Part shown: piece after piece, positions 45,019 to 53,788 of the stretch | Layout: the number at the start of each line of letters is the position of its first letter | Position numbering within the stretch: position 1 is the first letter of the stretch | From: UBA5364 sp050259235 | Lineage (GTDB): Bacteria; Bacillota_I; Bacilli_A; RF39; UBA660 | Reading direction: 5' to 3' | Assembly (NCBI GenBank): GCA_050259235.1 | Contig: JBLNAG010000001.1 | Span: 124,001 to 188,000, forward strand | Length of the DNA stretch: 64,000 nt | Notes under the pieces: generated by a model | Databases searched by the model: none | What the model saw: the letters and a program-made list of their open reading frames with translations, nothing else | Told to the model about the DNA's origin: nothing | Position numbers and translations under genes: made by a program

Positions 45019-46827
45019 ATGTGTGGAATAATTGGTTATGTAGGCAAAAGTAATAATGCCCTACATATTATTATAGACGGCTTAAAAGCCTTAGAATATC
45101 GTGGATACGATTCAGCGGGAATCGCTTATTCAAAAAATAATAAGATAGAAATTATAAAAGAAAAAGGGAAAATTCTTAATCTAGAAACAAAGATCGATTT
45201 TGATATTAAATCTAATTTAGGAATTGGTCATACAAGATGGGCTACTCATGGTGAGCCTAGTGTTGTAAACTCTCATCCTCATAAAGTAGGAAAAATAACT
45301 TTAGTTCATAATGGTATTATTGAAAATTATGAAGAACTAAAAACTATATTAAAAGGTTATAATTATACATTTAATTCGGAAACTGATACAGAAGTTGCAT
45401 GTGCTTTAATTGATAAATTATATAATGAAAAAAATGATATTGTTAAAGTACTAAATAAAGCAAGTAATTTAATTAGAGGATCGTATGCATTTGGAATCAT
45501 ATGTGATGATGATCCAAATACCTTATATGCTACTAGAAAAGATAGTCCGTTGATTGTAGCATTAAAAGATAATGAATATTTTATAGCTAGTGATGTGCCA
45601 GCTATATTAAAAAACACTAATCAATATATGCTTTTAGATGATTATGATATTGTTAAAATAAGTAATGAAGGATTAACAATTTATAATCAAAAATTAGAAG
45701 TAATTACCAAGCAAACTAAAATATTTGAAGGTAATTTTGAAGCAGCAGAAAAGAATGGCTATGAACACTTTATGCTAAAAGAAATTAATGAACAATCTAC
45801 TGTTATTAAGGATACTATGTTTCCTTATTTAGAAGGTGGCATTGATAGTTTAATTCATAAGATGCCTGATTTAACTAAATATAATGAATTTGATATTGTT
45901 GCTTGTGGTAGTGCTTACCATACTGGTTTAGTTGGTAAAACTTTAATTGAAAAATATGCTAATGTTCCAGTCAATGTAGATATTGCTAGTGAATATCGTT
46001 ATAAAAAATTATTCTTTAATAAGAAAAAATTATTAATCTTAGTTTCTCAATCTGGTGAAACGGCTGATACCCTAGCCTGCCTTAGAATTGCTAAAGAACA
46101 TAATATTGATACATTAGCAATCGTTAATGTAGTTGGTAGTTCAATCGCTAGAGAAGCAAAAGAAGTATTATATATTAAAGCTGGTTGTGAAATAGCAGTT
46201 GCTACTACTAAAGCTTATTTAGCTCAACTTAGTATGTTTTCACTTATTGCTTTAAACTTAGGTATTACTAGAAACAAGATTAAAGAAAAAGATATAGAAA
46301 AAATTATTCAAGATATTCATATATTGCCAAGTCTTATAAATGATGTATTAAAAAATAGTTATAAGAATCTTGCTAAAAAGATATATAAACACAATGATGT
46401 CTTCTTTATTGGTAGAGGAATAGATTATTGTCTTTCATTAGAAGGAACATTAAAATTAAAAGAAATTTCATATATTCATAGTGAAGCTTATCCAGCAGGT
46501 GAATTAAAACATGGTACTATTTCTTTAATAAAAGAAAAAACACCAGTTATCTCGATTGTTACTGATGAAAATATAGCTGAAAAATCAATTAGTAATATAA
46601 GAGAAGTAAAAGCTAGAGGGGCTTATGTAATCTTACTTACAACTAATAATTTAGATAAAGATTATGATTTCTGTGATTATAAGATAGTTGTTCCTAATGT
46701 TCATACTATTATTCAATCAATCTTAACAATCATACCTTTACAGCTATTATCATATGAGGTTGCAAAATTAAAAGAATGTGATATTGATAAACCAAGAAAT
46801 TTAGCAAAATCAGTTACTGTAGAATAA
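45019..46827 (+). CDS. glmS: Glutamine-fructose-6-phosphate aminotransferase GlmS
   Basis: 602 residues. Cys2 ('MCGIIGYVG') is the glutaminase nucleophile, with 'GHTRWATHGEPS' and 'VHNGIIENYEELK'. Two SIS domains follow: 'ACGSAYHTGLVGK' and 'VSQSGETADTLACLR' in the first, 'FIGRGIDYCLSLEGTLKLKE' in the second. The conserved end 'DKPRNLAKSVTVE' is intact. It makes glucosamine-6-phosphate, the first committed step to UDP-GlcNAc, used by peptidoglycan and by the CapE-like enzyme. Expression is controlled by the ribozyme just upstream. Confidence 0.97.
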   Translation: MCGIIGYVGKSNNALHIIIDGLKALEYRGYDSAGIAYSKNNKIEIIKEKGKILNLETKIDFDIKSNLGIGHTRWATHGEPSVVNSHPHKVGKITLVHNGIIENYEELKTILKGYNYTFNSETDTEVACALIDKLYNEKNDIVKVLNKASNLIRGSYAFGIICDDDPNTLYATRKDSPLIVALKDNEYFIASDVPAILKNTNQYMLLDDYDIVKISNEGLTIYNQKLEVITKQTKIFEGNFEAAEKNGYEHFMLKEINEQSTVIKDTMFPYLEGGIDSLIHKMPDLTKYNEFDIVACGSAYHTGLVGKTLIEKYANVPVNVDIASEYRYKKLFFNKKKLLILVSQSGETADTLACLRIAKEHNIDTLAIVNVVGSSIAREAKEVLYIKAGCEIAVATTKAYLAQLSMFSLIALNLGITRNKIKEKDIEKIIQDIHILPSLINDVLKNSYKNLAKKIYKHNDVFFIGRGIDYCLSLEGTLKLKEISYIHSEAYPAGELKHGTISLIKEKTPVISIVTDENIAEKSISNIREVKARGAYVILLTTNNLDKDYDFCDYKIVVPNVHTIIQSILTIIPLQLLSYEVAKLKECDIDKPRNLAKSVTVE

Positions 46828-46833
46828 AAAAAG

Positions 46834-46862
46834 AAACGATATATTTTATATATCGTTTTTTC
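46834..46862. terminator. Bidirectional terminator between glmS and the DsbD-like gene
   Basis: AAACGATATAT / ATATATCGTTT hairpin with A-rich and T-rich flanks between convergent genes. Confidence 0.85.
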
Positions 46863-46863
46863 T

Positions 46864-48102
46864 TTAGAAATTAAACATCAATATATCAGGCCTAAATAGC
46901 AATAATAATCCTATAATGACCATCAATATTCCTCCAATTAAATGAGAATACTTACTATATTTAGTAGTGAAACCTGTAACTGTTAAAGTTTTCATAGCTA
47001 TAGCAAATACTATTAAATCATCTATTAAGAAGAAGAAAATATAAATCAATATATTTATAGCCATTTCAAACCAAGATAATTCATTAATAGCTAATATTTG
47101 AGTATAAATAACAGGTATTCCTGCCGAACAAGCAAGTTCTACTAAATTAACCGAAAAAGCTAAAGCCATAGTTCCTAAAATAGCTAATATAAAACTCTTT
47201 TGTTTAGTAAACTTTTTAATTCGATTAAATATCTTATTTCTTTTATCATCTTTAACAACATGGCATCCATCATCTTTAGAAGCATTCTTATAACTTCTTA
47301 AATTTAAGAATCCTCCTATTAGTGCAAATAAAGCTATTGCTATCATAACTGGCCTTACTTTAAATAAAGCTAAGGCTACATTAAGCCACGTTACCATAAA
47401 TAACATATATACAATAGCAGAAGTACCTAAGAAAGTTAATCCTATTGTCCACATTCTTTTACGATTATTCATCCCTATTAACATACTTAATAAGAATAAT
47501 AATATCCACATGGCACAAGGATTAAATCCATCAATTGTTCCTAATACTACGCCTAATAATGGAATAGAAATATCTTTAGCATTTATATCGCCAAAGAATG
47601 GTACTCCTTTTACAATATCACTATCATCCTTTTTAGGTTCATCACCCTTTTTATTTGAAATATCTGTCAAATCAGTAGGATCTTTTATCGCTCCTTGTAA
47701 ATCACCAGTCTTAATAATTTCTTCTGCTATATTACGATGATCAGTTTCTGAATAATAATCAATCAGTTCTTTTATTGTGGCACCAGTTACATCATCAGTT
47801 GAATATCCAATTAAAGTCTTTTCACCAATTATAGTAAAAGGAATCCCTGCTCCACTTATACCTAATCTATTTTTTACTTTCATCATTAAATCATAATTAC
47901 TACCATCAGAAGTTTCATATTTATATATTTTTACATTATCATATTCATCTTCGATAGTATCTAAAAATTCTATTTCAGCTTGGCAGTGTGGACACCAACT
48001 AGCATGAAATAAATATATATTTACTTCTTCTTTAGCACTCGCTACAAACGGTAAAGCTAAGAAGATAATTAAACTTATTAAAATACTTTTGAATGCTTTC
48101 AT
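46864..48102 (-). CDS. Thioredoxin-CcdA/DsbD-like fusion, transmembrane thiol reductant carrier
   Basis: 412 residues. A signal or anchor helix (about 5-22) leads to an exported thioredoxin-like domain with CPHC ('FHASWCPHCQAEI') and a cis-Pro region 'GIPFTIIG'. After a charged linker (about 145-180), six membrane helices follow, with paired cysteines in 'DGFNPCAMWILL' and 'VELACSAGIP', the CcdA/DsbD hallmarks. The likely role is to carry electrons from cytoplasmic thioredoxin to exported proteins. The small CGGC thioredoxin encoded 11 bp upstream may be its cytoplasmic donor. Confidence 0.85.
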   Translation of the reverse strand: MKAFKSILISLIIFLALPFVASAKEEVNIYLFHASWCPHCQAEIEFLDTIEDEYDNVKIYKYETSDGSNYDLMMKVKNRLGISGAGIPFTIIGEKTLIGYSTDDVTGATIKELIDYYSETDHRNIAEEIIKTGDLQGAIKDPTDLTDISNKKGDEPKKDDSDIVKGVPFFGDINAKDISIPLLGVVLGTIDGFNPCAMWILLFLLSMLIGMNNRKRMWTIGLTFLGTSAIVYMLFMVTWLNVALALFKVRPVMIAIALFALIGGFLNLRSYKNASKDDGCHVVKDDKRNKIFNRIKKFTKQKSFILAILGTMALAFSVNLVELACSAGIPVIYTQILAINELSWFEMAINILIYIFFFLIDDLIVFAIAMKTLTVTGFTTKYSKYSHLIGGILMVIIGLLLLFRPDILMFNF

Positions 48103-48113
48103 TTTTACCTCTT

Positions 48114-48371
48114 CTATAAATTATTGATTGCGTCAATAATTGCTTTTTTATTTTTTTCTCCTATTAATCTTGTTATTTCTTGATCATTATTATAGAAAAT
48201 AGTTACTGGTAAAAGATCACCAACATTTAATTCTTTTACAATATCATTATCCATATCATAATCATATTTAATTACTTCAATATCAGGATATTCATTTTTT
48301 ACTTCATTCCATATTTTATTCATAACCAAACATCCACCACACCATACAGCACTTATTCTTACTATTTTCAT
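48114..48371 (-). CDS. Small thioredoxin-like protein (CGGC)
   Basis: 85 residues, shorter than canonical thioredoxin (about 105). 'ISAVWCGGCLVMNKIW' has the active-site pair, and 'GDLLPVTIFYNND' the cis-proline loop. No signal peptide, so it is cytoplasmic. It sits between the cysteine desulfurase (1 bp gap) and the DsbD-like fusion (11 bp gap), so the three genes form one thiol/sulfur operon. Confidence 0.85.
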   Translation of the reverse strand: MKIVRISAVWCGGCLVMNKIWNEVKNEYPDIEVIKYDYDMDNDIVKELNVGDLLPVTIFYNNDQEITRLIGEKNKKAIIDAINNL

Positions 48372-48372
48372 A

Positions 48373-49503
48373 TTATTTACCTATAAATTCTAATGAATTA
48401 TAACATTTATCAAAAATACTTATAAATTCATCAATCTCTTTCTCTATAGTTATATAAGAAATACTAACTCTTAAAGAAGAAATAGCTCTTTTTTCATCGT
48501 TAGTAAGTGCTAAAACAGCTTTTGATATTGTGTTTGTTGTAGAACATGCACTTTGAGTAGAAATATATACTTCATATTTTTCTAAAGCATGCACGAATGT
48601 TTCAGGTTTAATATTTAAAATACTGAAATTTAGTATATATGGTGAACATAAATCATTACTATTAATTCTAACTAGATCATACTTACTTAAACTGCTTCTT
48701 ATTTTTTTATTTAAATTCATTACTTTTTCATAATGTTTATCCATATCAGTATAAGCTAATCTAAGAGCTTTAGAGAGTGAAACAATTAATGGTAAAGCTG
48801 GAGTTCCACTACGATAAATAGTTGTACTCTTACCACCATGAATAATTGGTTCTAACATCACTTTTTCTTTTCTAATTAGACATCCAATACCTTTCATTCC
48901 AAAAAACTTATGACCAGAAAAACTAGCTAAATCAATACCATCAAGTGGTATATTAATTTTACCCATACTTTGAGTCATATCAACATGGAAAAAACATTTT
49001 GGATAATCTTTTAATACTTCAATTATCTTCTTAATTGGTTGAATAATACCAATTTCACTACTAACAGAATTAATTGAAACTAAAACAGTATCATCTCTCA
49101 TTAATGATTTTAAATGTTCAATATCAACACAACCATTTTCATCAATATTGACAAAATCACATTCAAAACCAAAATTTTCTAAATAACTAATTGGCCCATA
49201 AATAGAAGAATGTTCTAAAGCTGTTGTAATAATATGTTTTCCTCTATTTTGATATTTAAGTGCTATTCCTTTAATTGCTAAATTATTGGATTCAGTAGCA
49301 CCGCTTGTATAAATAATTTCTGATTCTTTCACATTTAGTAAATCTGCAATCTGTTTAGTCGCACTATTAATTAAATCATTAGATTTAACACCTAAACTAT
49401 GAAAAGAATTAGGATTACCTATATAATCTAGACAAGCCTTATTAAAACTATCTAACACCTCTTTATTAACAGGCGTAGTCGCTGAATAATCTAAATATAT
49501 CAT
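48373..49503 (-). CDS. Cysteine desulfurase, NifS/IscS family
   Basis: 376 residues, class V aminotransferase fold with PLP. 'YTSGATESNNLAIKG' binds the phosphate, 'SFSGHKFFGMKGIG' contains the PLP lysine, and 'STQSACSTTNTISKAVL' the catalytic cysteine on a flexible loop. It removes sulfur from cysteine for Fe-S clusters or tRNA thiolation. No IscU/SufU or MnmA gene is adjacent, so the acceptor is open. It is the first gene of the thiol operon. Confidence 0.93.
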   Translation of the reverse strand: MIYLDYSATTPVNKEVLDSFNKACLDYIGNPNSFHSLGVKSNDLINSATKQIADLLNVKESEIIYTSGATESNNLAIKGIALKYQNRGKHIITTALEHSSIYGPISYLENFGFECDFVNIDENGCVDIEHLKSLMRDDTVLVSINSVSSEIGIIQPIKKIIEVLKDYPKCFFHVDMTQSMGKINIPLDGIDLASFSGHKFFGMKGIGCLIRKEKVMLEPIIHGGKSTTIYRSGTPALPLIVSLSKALRLAYTDMDKHYEKVMNLNKKIRSSLSKYDLVRINSNDLCSPYILNFSILNIKPETFVHALEKYEVYISTQSACSTTNTISKAVLALTNDEKRAISSLRVSISYITIEKEIDEFISIFDKCYNSLEFIGK

Positions 49504-49541
49504 TTACAATCACCTACTCAATTATATCATTTTGTATATAC

Positions 49542-49572
49542 AAATAAAAGAGTTTTGTAACTCTTTTATTTT
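49542..49572 (-). terminator. Intrinsic terminator overlapping a stop codon
   Basis: ATAAAAGAGTTAC / AACTCTTTTAT hairpin with T-run for the minus-strand gene ending at 49566. Confidence 0.85.
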
Positions 49573-50384
49573 TCTTCAATCAATTTTTTTAATTCTTCAA
49601 GTTCTTTAGAAATATTTTCAATTCTTTCTAAAATTTGTTTTTTATCAATACTAGATTCAATTTTTTCTTGAGGAATTTTTACTTCTGGTTCCTCTTCTAC
49701 TGGCATATTTCTACCAAAATATGTTTTATTTGGTAATAATAATTCAACATCAGGATTAATACCTTTATCAAGTAAATCTTTTAATTGTTGGTTTTTAAGA
49801 TCCATAACTGTTTTAATTGGATCTTTTTTAACAATATTTAAATGATTAAAATGTTTATATACATTTTCACCATTATTCTTAATACATCCACTTTGTGCTT
49901 CTAATTCAGGATTATTATATTCTAAAACATTTTTATTAATTTTATATAGTGAATACGCTGTGAAATATAATTCAAAATATGATTCAGTAAATTTAGTACC
50001 ATTTTTCTTGAATATAAACATATAATTTTCATAATACATCATTACATACATATCAAAATTATCAATAAATTCATGTATTTCTTGTCCTCTATAATTATCA
50101 AATTTATCATAATGATATCTATTAATATATTTTTCTAATTCTTCATTAAATTTCTTTTTAGTACATTTTTCATAATAAAAGGATAAATAAATACTATCAT
50201 CATTTATATTTTCAAAATAAAGCATACCCTTGTCATTTTCATTGAAATTACTTTTTTTATCATTAACTGCATAATCTGAGGCAATTTCAAAACCAAGTTT
50301 TTCTATTTCAAGAACAACTTGTGATTTAATAACAATACCTTTCTTATTTTGGATATCATAGATTGATACACATTCTTGTTTCAT
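49566..50384 (-). CDS. Hypothetical cytoplasmic protein with C-terminal coiled coil
   Basis: 272 residues without signal or membrane segments. The first ~175 residues look like a compact alpha/beta domain rich in Tyr, Phe and Asn ('FYYEKCTKKKFNEELEKYINRYHYDKF'). An acidic linker ('PVEEEPEVKIPQEKI') joins it to a final coiled coil ('ILERIENISKELEELKKLIEEK'). No family recognised. It is a single-gene unit with its own terminator, divergent from the symporter gene. Confidence 0.7.
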   Translation of the reverse strand: MKQECVSIYDIQNKKGIVIKSQVVLEIEKLGFEIASDYAVNDKKSNFNENDKGMLYFENINDDSIYLSFYYEKCTKKKFNEELEKYINRYHYDKFDNYRGQEIHEFIDNFDMYVMMYYENYMFIFKKNGTKFTESYFELYFTAYSLYKINKNVLEYNNPELEAQSGCIKNNGENVYKHFNHLNIVKKDPIKTVMDLKNQQLKDLLDKGINPDVELLLPNKTYFGRNMPVEEEPEVKIPQEKIESSIDKKQILERIENISKELEELKKLIEEK

Positions 50385-50534
50385 AACTTCACATCCTTTA
50401 AATGATATTCAAATCAACGACACTATTATAACACAAATTCTTAAAATTTAAATAACAATTTTTGTTTTATTATTAACATTACTCATACGTAAAATTCATA
50501 AGAATATAATCTAGTAAAGGAGGATGATTTAAAA

Positions 50535-51764
50535 ATTAGGAAAATATTGAAAACATACCGTTTTTCCTTAATACTACTATTATCAATAACAATTGGTTGT
50601 ATTCTTGGATTAATTATGAAAGAAGATTCAATAATACTTAAGCCATTTGGAGACATCTTTTTAAATTTGATGTTTACGATAGTAGTACCATTGGTATTCA
50701 TTTCAATAGCAAGTGCTGTATCAAATATGATTGATTTAAACAGATTAAACAAGATACTAAGGAATACTCTTATTGTCTTTTTCATAACAGGTATTGTTGC
50801 GGCTATATTTATGTTAGTGATAGTTAAAATTTATGATCCTGTTGGAGGTGTTAATATAGCACTCGAAACTGGTGAAGAACTAGCTAAAATAGATGTAGGA
50901 GATAGAATAGTTCAAGCACTTACAGTAACTGATTTCAATCTTATACTTTCACGTAGTCATATGTTAGCATTAATAGTATTTGCTATATTATTTGGAATCG
51001 GAGTAAGTTCATTAGGTAAAAAAGATAATATTGTTTCACAAGGATTAGAAATATTATCACAAGCAATGATGAAAATAGTTAAATATATTATGTATTATGC
51101 CCCAATTGGATTATGTGCTTATTTTGCCACTTTAATCGGTCAATTTGGGCCAATACTAATTGAAGGATATCTTAGAAGTTTTGTATTATACATAGTTGTA
51201 GCAATCGCTTATTATTTAATATTTTATACATTATATGTGTATATTGCTGGCGGAAAATTAGGAGTTAAATTATTTTATAAAAATATCTTACCATCTACAG
51301 CAACAGCTTTAGCTACTCAAAGTTCACTTGCTACATTACCTACTAACCTTGAAGTTGCTAAAAATATTGGAGTTCCAAAAGATATTAGAGAAATTGTTTT
51401 GCCAATTGGTGCAACAATGAACATGCACGGTAGTGTAATTGGATCTGTATTAAAAATAGCATTTTTGTTTTCCATATTTGATATGGCATTCACTGGTATT
51501 GACACCTACTTAATTGCCATTTTAGTAGCGGTCTTAAGTGGCGTAGTAATGTCTGGTATTCCAGGAGGAGGACTCATTGGTGAAATGCTAGTTGTAAGTT
51601 TATACGGATTCCCACCCGCTGCATTCATTGTAGCTTCAACTATAGGATTAATAATAGATGCTCCAGCAACAGCCTTAAATGTAGTCGATGATATTACTTC
51701 ATCAATGCTAGTAACTAGAACTACCGAAGGAAAAAACTGGTTAACGAAAAAACATACAGCATAA
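50535..51764 (+). CDS. Dicarboxylate/amino acid:cation symporter (DAACS family)
   Basis: About 409 residues, eight membrane helices plus re-entrant loops. 'TATALATQSSLATLPTNLEVAK' is the serine-rich loop, 'IGATMNMHGSVIGSVLKIAFLF' the NMDG-like motif, and 'GVVMSGIPGGGLIGEMLV' the second hairpin. It imports Glu, Asp, Ser/Thr or dicarboxylate with Na+ or H+. The ribosome site AAAGGAGGA (50516-50524) is 10 bases from an in-frame ATT at 50535, while the first ordinary start, TTG 50547, is 22 bases away. I give the ATT start, which adds 'MRKI'; TTG is the alternative. Confidence 0.9.
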   Translation: MRKILKTYRFSLILLLSITIGCILGLIMKEDSIILKPFGDIFLNLMFTIVVPLVFISIASAVSNMIDLNRLNKILRNTLIVFFITGIVAAIFMLVIVKIYDPVGGVNIALETGEELAKIDVGDRIVQALTVTDFNLILSRSHMLALIVFAILFGIGVSSLGKKDNIVSQGLEILSQAMMKIVKYIMYYAPIGLCAYFATLIGQFGPILIEGYLRSFVLYIVVAIAYYLIFYTLYVYIAGGKLGVKLFYKNILPSTATALATQSSLATLPTNLEVAKNIGVPKDIREIVLPIGATMNMHGSVIGSVLKIAFLFSIFDMAFTGIDTYLIAILVAVLSGVVMSGIPGGGLIGEMLVVSLYGFPPAAFIVASTIGLIIDAPATALNVVDDITSSMLVTRTTEGKNWLTKKHTA

Positions 51765-51768
51765 ATTT

Positions 51769-51798
51769 AAAACGATATTGTTATTCAATATCGTTTTT
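51769..51798. terminator. Bidirectional terminator
   Basis: AAAACGATATTG / CAATATCGTTTT hairpin between the symporter gene and the convergent small minus-strand gene, whose stop is inside it. Confidence 0.85.
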
Positions 51799-51972
51799 AT
51801 TATAATCCCATTTATTTTCCTCTTTTTCAATTAACTTTTTTATTACTAATTTTCCTTTAATACATTGTATAAGAATTGCTTTATTTTTTTCTTTACAAGA
51901 CATTATTTTAATTACTTCATTATCATTTATAACGATTGCTACTTTCTTATTTTTATCATAAATATTCATCAT
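51781..51972 (-). CDS. Small hypothetical protein
   Basis: About 63 residues from the ATG at 51972. Beta-rich pattern 'KKVAIVINDNEVIKIMSCKEKNKAILIQCIKGKLVIKKLIEKEE', basic and acidic, no membrane segment. A TTG start at 51993 is also possible; the GAGGGG ribosome site lies between. The stop falls in a terminator hairpin, as for many real genes in this window, which supports coding. Family unknown. Confidence 0.5.
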   Translation of the reverse strand: MMNIYDKNKKVAIVINDNEVIKIMSCKEKNKAILIQCIKGKLVIKKLIEKEENKWDYNKNDIE

Positions 51973-52103
51973 TTTACTATATTTTCCCCTCAATCTAGCA
52001 GTATTTACATATAATTGTACTACAAAAATTCAAAATATACTAGATTTTTCTCATATATCATATATTTTTCTACCATAATAAAATTATATTAGGAGTTGAT
52101 ACT

Positions 52104-52271
52104 ATGGCATTTGTTTTAAAAAGGACTAAAGAAAAAGAAAGTGCAGTCTATAAATCGCTATATATTAAAGAAAATCTTGTACAATTAATCGATAAGATTG
52201 CCAAAGAAAACAATACATCATTTAATAATGTTGTAATTAGTATGATTGAATCTTGTTTAAAACAAAAATAA
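52104..52271 (+). CDS. Small ribbon-helix-helix-like protein (55 residues)
   Basis: ATG 52104 follows 'aggagttgat'. The protein has a short strand ('SAVYKSLYIKENLVQLIDKI') then two helices ('AKENNTSFNNVVISMIESCLKQ'), the layout of the MetJ/Arc DNA-binding fold seen in small repressors and antitoxins. A terminator begins right after the stop. No toxin gene is adjacent: the plus-strand neighbour downstream is a tRNA on the other strand. A role as a small regulator is inferred. Confidence 0.7.
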   Translation: MAFVLKRTKEKESAVYKSLYIKENLVQLIDKIAKENNTSFNNVVISMIESCLKQK

Positions 52272-52299
52272 AAAGATATTGATAATCAATATCTTTTTT
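52271..52299 (+). terminator. Intrinsic terminator after the small RHH-like gene
   Basis: AAAGATATTG / CAATATCTTTT hairpin followed by Ts; the mirrored A-run could also stop minus-strand transcription from the tRNA-Thr gene. Confidence 0.8.
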
Positions 52300-52308
52300 A
52301 TTATAAAA

Positions 52309-52382
52309 TGGTGCCGCAACCGTGAATCGGACACGGATTAAAGCCTTACCATGGCCTCGTAATACCATTATACTATTGCGGC
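52309..52382 (-). tRNA. tRNA-Thr (anticodon GGT)
   Basis: 74 nt including encoded CCA. Acceptor GCCGCAA/TTGCGGC, D-arm GTA..TAC, anticodon stem AGGCC/GGCTT (one G-T) with loop ATGGTAA giving GGT, T-stem CCGTG/CACGG. The T-loop reads TCCGATT, so position 55 is C instead of the nearly universal T. The D-arm resembles tRNA-Gly. Confidence 0.85.
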
Positions 52383-52420
52383 ATATTTACATTATATAAT
52401 ATTATGTATTCTTTGACAAT

Positions 52421-52441
52421 AAAAAACCCTTACGGGTTTAA
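52421..52441 (-). terminator. Intrinsic terminator
   Basis: AAACCCGTAAGGGTTTTTT on the minus strand: a GC-containing stem with a tight loop and T-run, at the end of the 216-residue gene. Confidence 0.85.
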
Positions 52442-53080
52442 ATTTTTAAGTTTTATTTCAACATCACGATGCAATTGTTGGATTACCTGATCTTTATTTT
52501 CTATTTCAGTACCATTTTCTAACTCACTAATCATTTTATTAATGCGATTTACTAATCTGCTTATTTCACTAATTTCAGATAACTTTGTATCTATTATTTT
52601 GATTAACTTGCTCATTTCATCTTGAGTTAAAGTCCCAAATTCAGTAGCAATTGAATCACTTTGATCCATATACCCTACTATATTACTTAGTTTTGCCTTT
52701 AATTCAATCTCAGCTATTTTTTCTTCCATATTTTTTCTTAAAGTTTTAATACGTCGTTTTTCTTCTAATTCTTTTACTTTACCATCTACTCTTGCAATAT
52801 AATAAGTTAAATCTATCTTACCATCTGTTATTAATTCATCAACTTGTTCTCTAGTAATTTGCTTATTAATATATTGTTCAAAGATTTGATCAGTAAATTT
52901 TTTCTTTTTATCATTAGTTAATAAAGAATCAACTTTCTTACCTATTTCATAAATAATATAAGTTGAATCAGGTGAATCCTGATGAATACTTGCTTGTTTA
53001 TTTAAATATTGAATATCAACATTTATATCACCAGTCAAATTAGAGAAAATTTGCTTTAATATTTCCCTACCACTATCCAT
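52430..53080 (-). CDS. Hypothetical helical/coiled-coil protein
   Basis: 216 residues, strongly helical and charged. A likely coiled coil covers about 100-145 ('VDGKVKELEEKRRIKTLRKNMEEKIAEIELKAKL') and another 170-215. No signal or membrane segment, and no family recognised. It is a monocistronic unit ending in the terminator at 52421. A start ATG at 53080 is preceded by 'agagggtg'. Confidence 0.65.
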   Translation of the reverse strand: MDSGREILKQIFSNLTGDINVDIQYLNKQASIHQDSPDSTYIIYEIGKKVDSLLTNDKKKKFTDQIFEQYINKQITREQVDELITDGKIDLTYYIARVDGKVKELEEKRRIKTLRKNMEEKIAEIELKAKLSNIVGYMDQSDSIATEFGTLTQDEMSKLIKIIDTKLSEISEISRLVNRINKMISELENGTEIENKDQVIQQLHRDVEIKLKNLNP

Positions 53081-53132
53081 AAAACACCCTCTTATCTTTT
53101 ATGACATCATTATATCACATGCGTTATAAAAA

Positions 53133-53162
53133 GTAAAAAAAAAATCTAGTATAACTAGATTA
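53133..53162 (-). terminator. Intrinsic terminator downstream of tRNA-Arg
   Basis: AATCTAGTTATACTAGATT hairpin followed by about ten Ts on the minus strand. Confidence 0.85.
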
Positions 53163-53174
53163 TTTATAATTTAC

Positions 53175-53251
53175 TGGCGTCCACGATTGGAATTGAACCA
53201 ACGACCTAGCGCTTAGGAGGCACTCGCTCTATCCTACTGAGCTACGCGGAC
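53175..53251 (-). tRNA. tRNA-Arg (anticodon CCT)
   Basis: 77 nt including encoded CCA. Acceptor GTCCGCG with a G-T pair near its base, D-arm with AGCTCAGTAGGATAGAGC, anticodon stem AGTGC/GCGCT and loop CTCCTAA giving CCT (codon AGG), T-arm TTGG-TTCAATT-CCAA. Confidence 0.93.
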
Positions 53252-53278
53252 AAAAAGGCTACTTGAAGCAGCCCTTTA
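53252..53278 (-). terminator. Intrinsic terminator between the HD gene and tRNA-Arg
   Basis: GGCTGC / GTAGCC hairpin followed by TTTTT on the minus strand, at the stop of the HD-domain gene and just in front of the tRNA. Confidence 0.75.
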
Positions 53279-53788
53279 TTTAATTGAATTAAATATTACT
53301 AATAAATATAAATTGATAACATAACTAAATTTATAACTAAACTTTTTAGTAAATTCAAAAGTACTTAAGAATGTATCAACCATATTTACTACCCAACTTT
53401 CCATATATCTAGGTAATCTAAAATCTAATGGAAACATATGAGTTTTAATAATGTCTTTTTCTTTTTCAGATAATTCAAAACGATTTTCTGCATTCTTTAA
53501 TGCTTGCATAGGATGACCTGTAGTAAATAACATAACTTTATCAGATGCTTTCTTATAATCAAGAGTACTTTCAAAATAAAAGTCATGTAATAAACCAGCA
53601 CGCGCTACTTCTTCATAATTTAGTTTTAACGCTTTAGCAATCTTATATGAATAATATGATACTTTTAATGAATGCTCATAACGATTACTACAGTGATGAC
53701 GAATTTTACTCATTTTATCAAATTCGCTATCATCCAAAATATATTCAACTATATTTAAATAGTTTTTATCGTTTTCTATATTCAGCAT
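53276..53788 (-). CDS. HD-domain hydrolase
   Basis: 170 residues. The metal-binding histidines and the HD pair are in 'HHCSNRYEHSLKVSYYSYKIAKAL' and 'ARAGLLHDFYFES', with a further His in 'KTHMFPLDFRLPRYMESWVVNMVDT'. This layout matches small HD proteins annotated as putative nucleotide or (p)ppGpp-type phosphohydrolases, but the substrate is unknown. A membrane helix may exist near the end ('YVINLYLLVIF'). The ATG at 53788 has an 'aggtgaag' site. Confidence 0.85.
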   Translation of the reverse strand: MLNIENDKNYLNIVEYILDDSEFDKMSKIRHHCSNRYEHSLKVSYYSYKIAKALKLNYEEVARAGLLHDFYFESTLDYKKASDKVMLFTTGHPMQALKNAENRFELSEKEKDIIKTHMFPLDFRLPRYMESWVVNMVDTFLSTFEFTKKFSYKFSYVINLYLLVIFNSIK

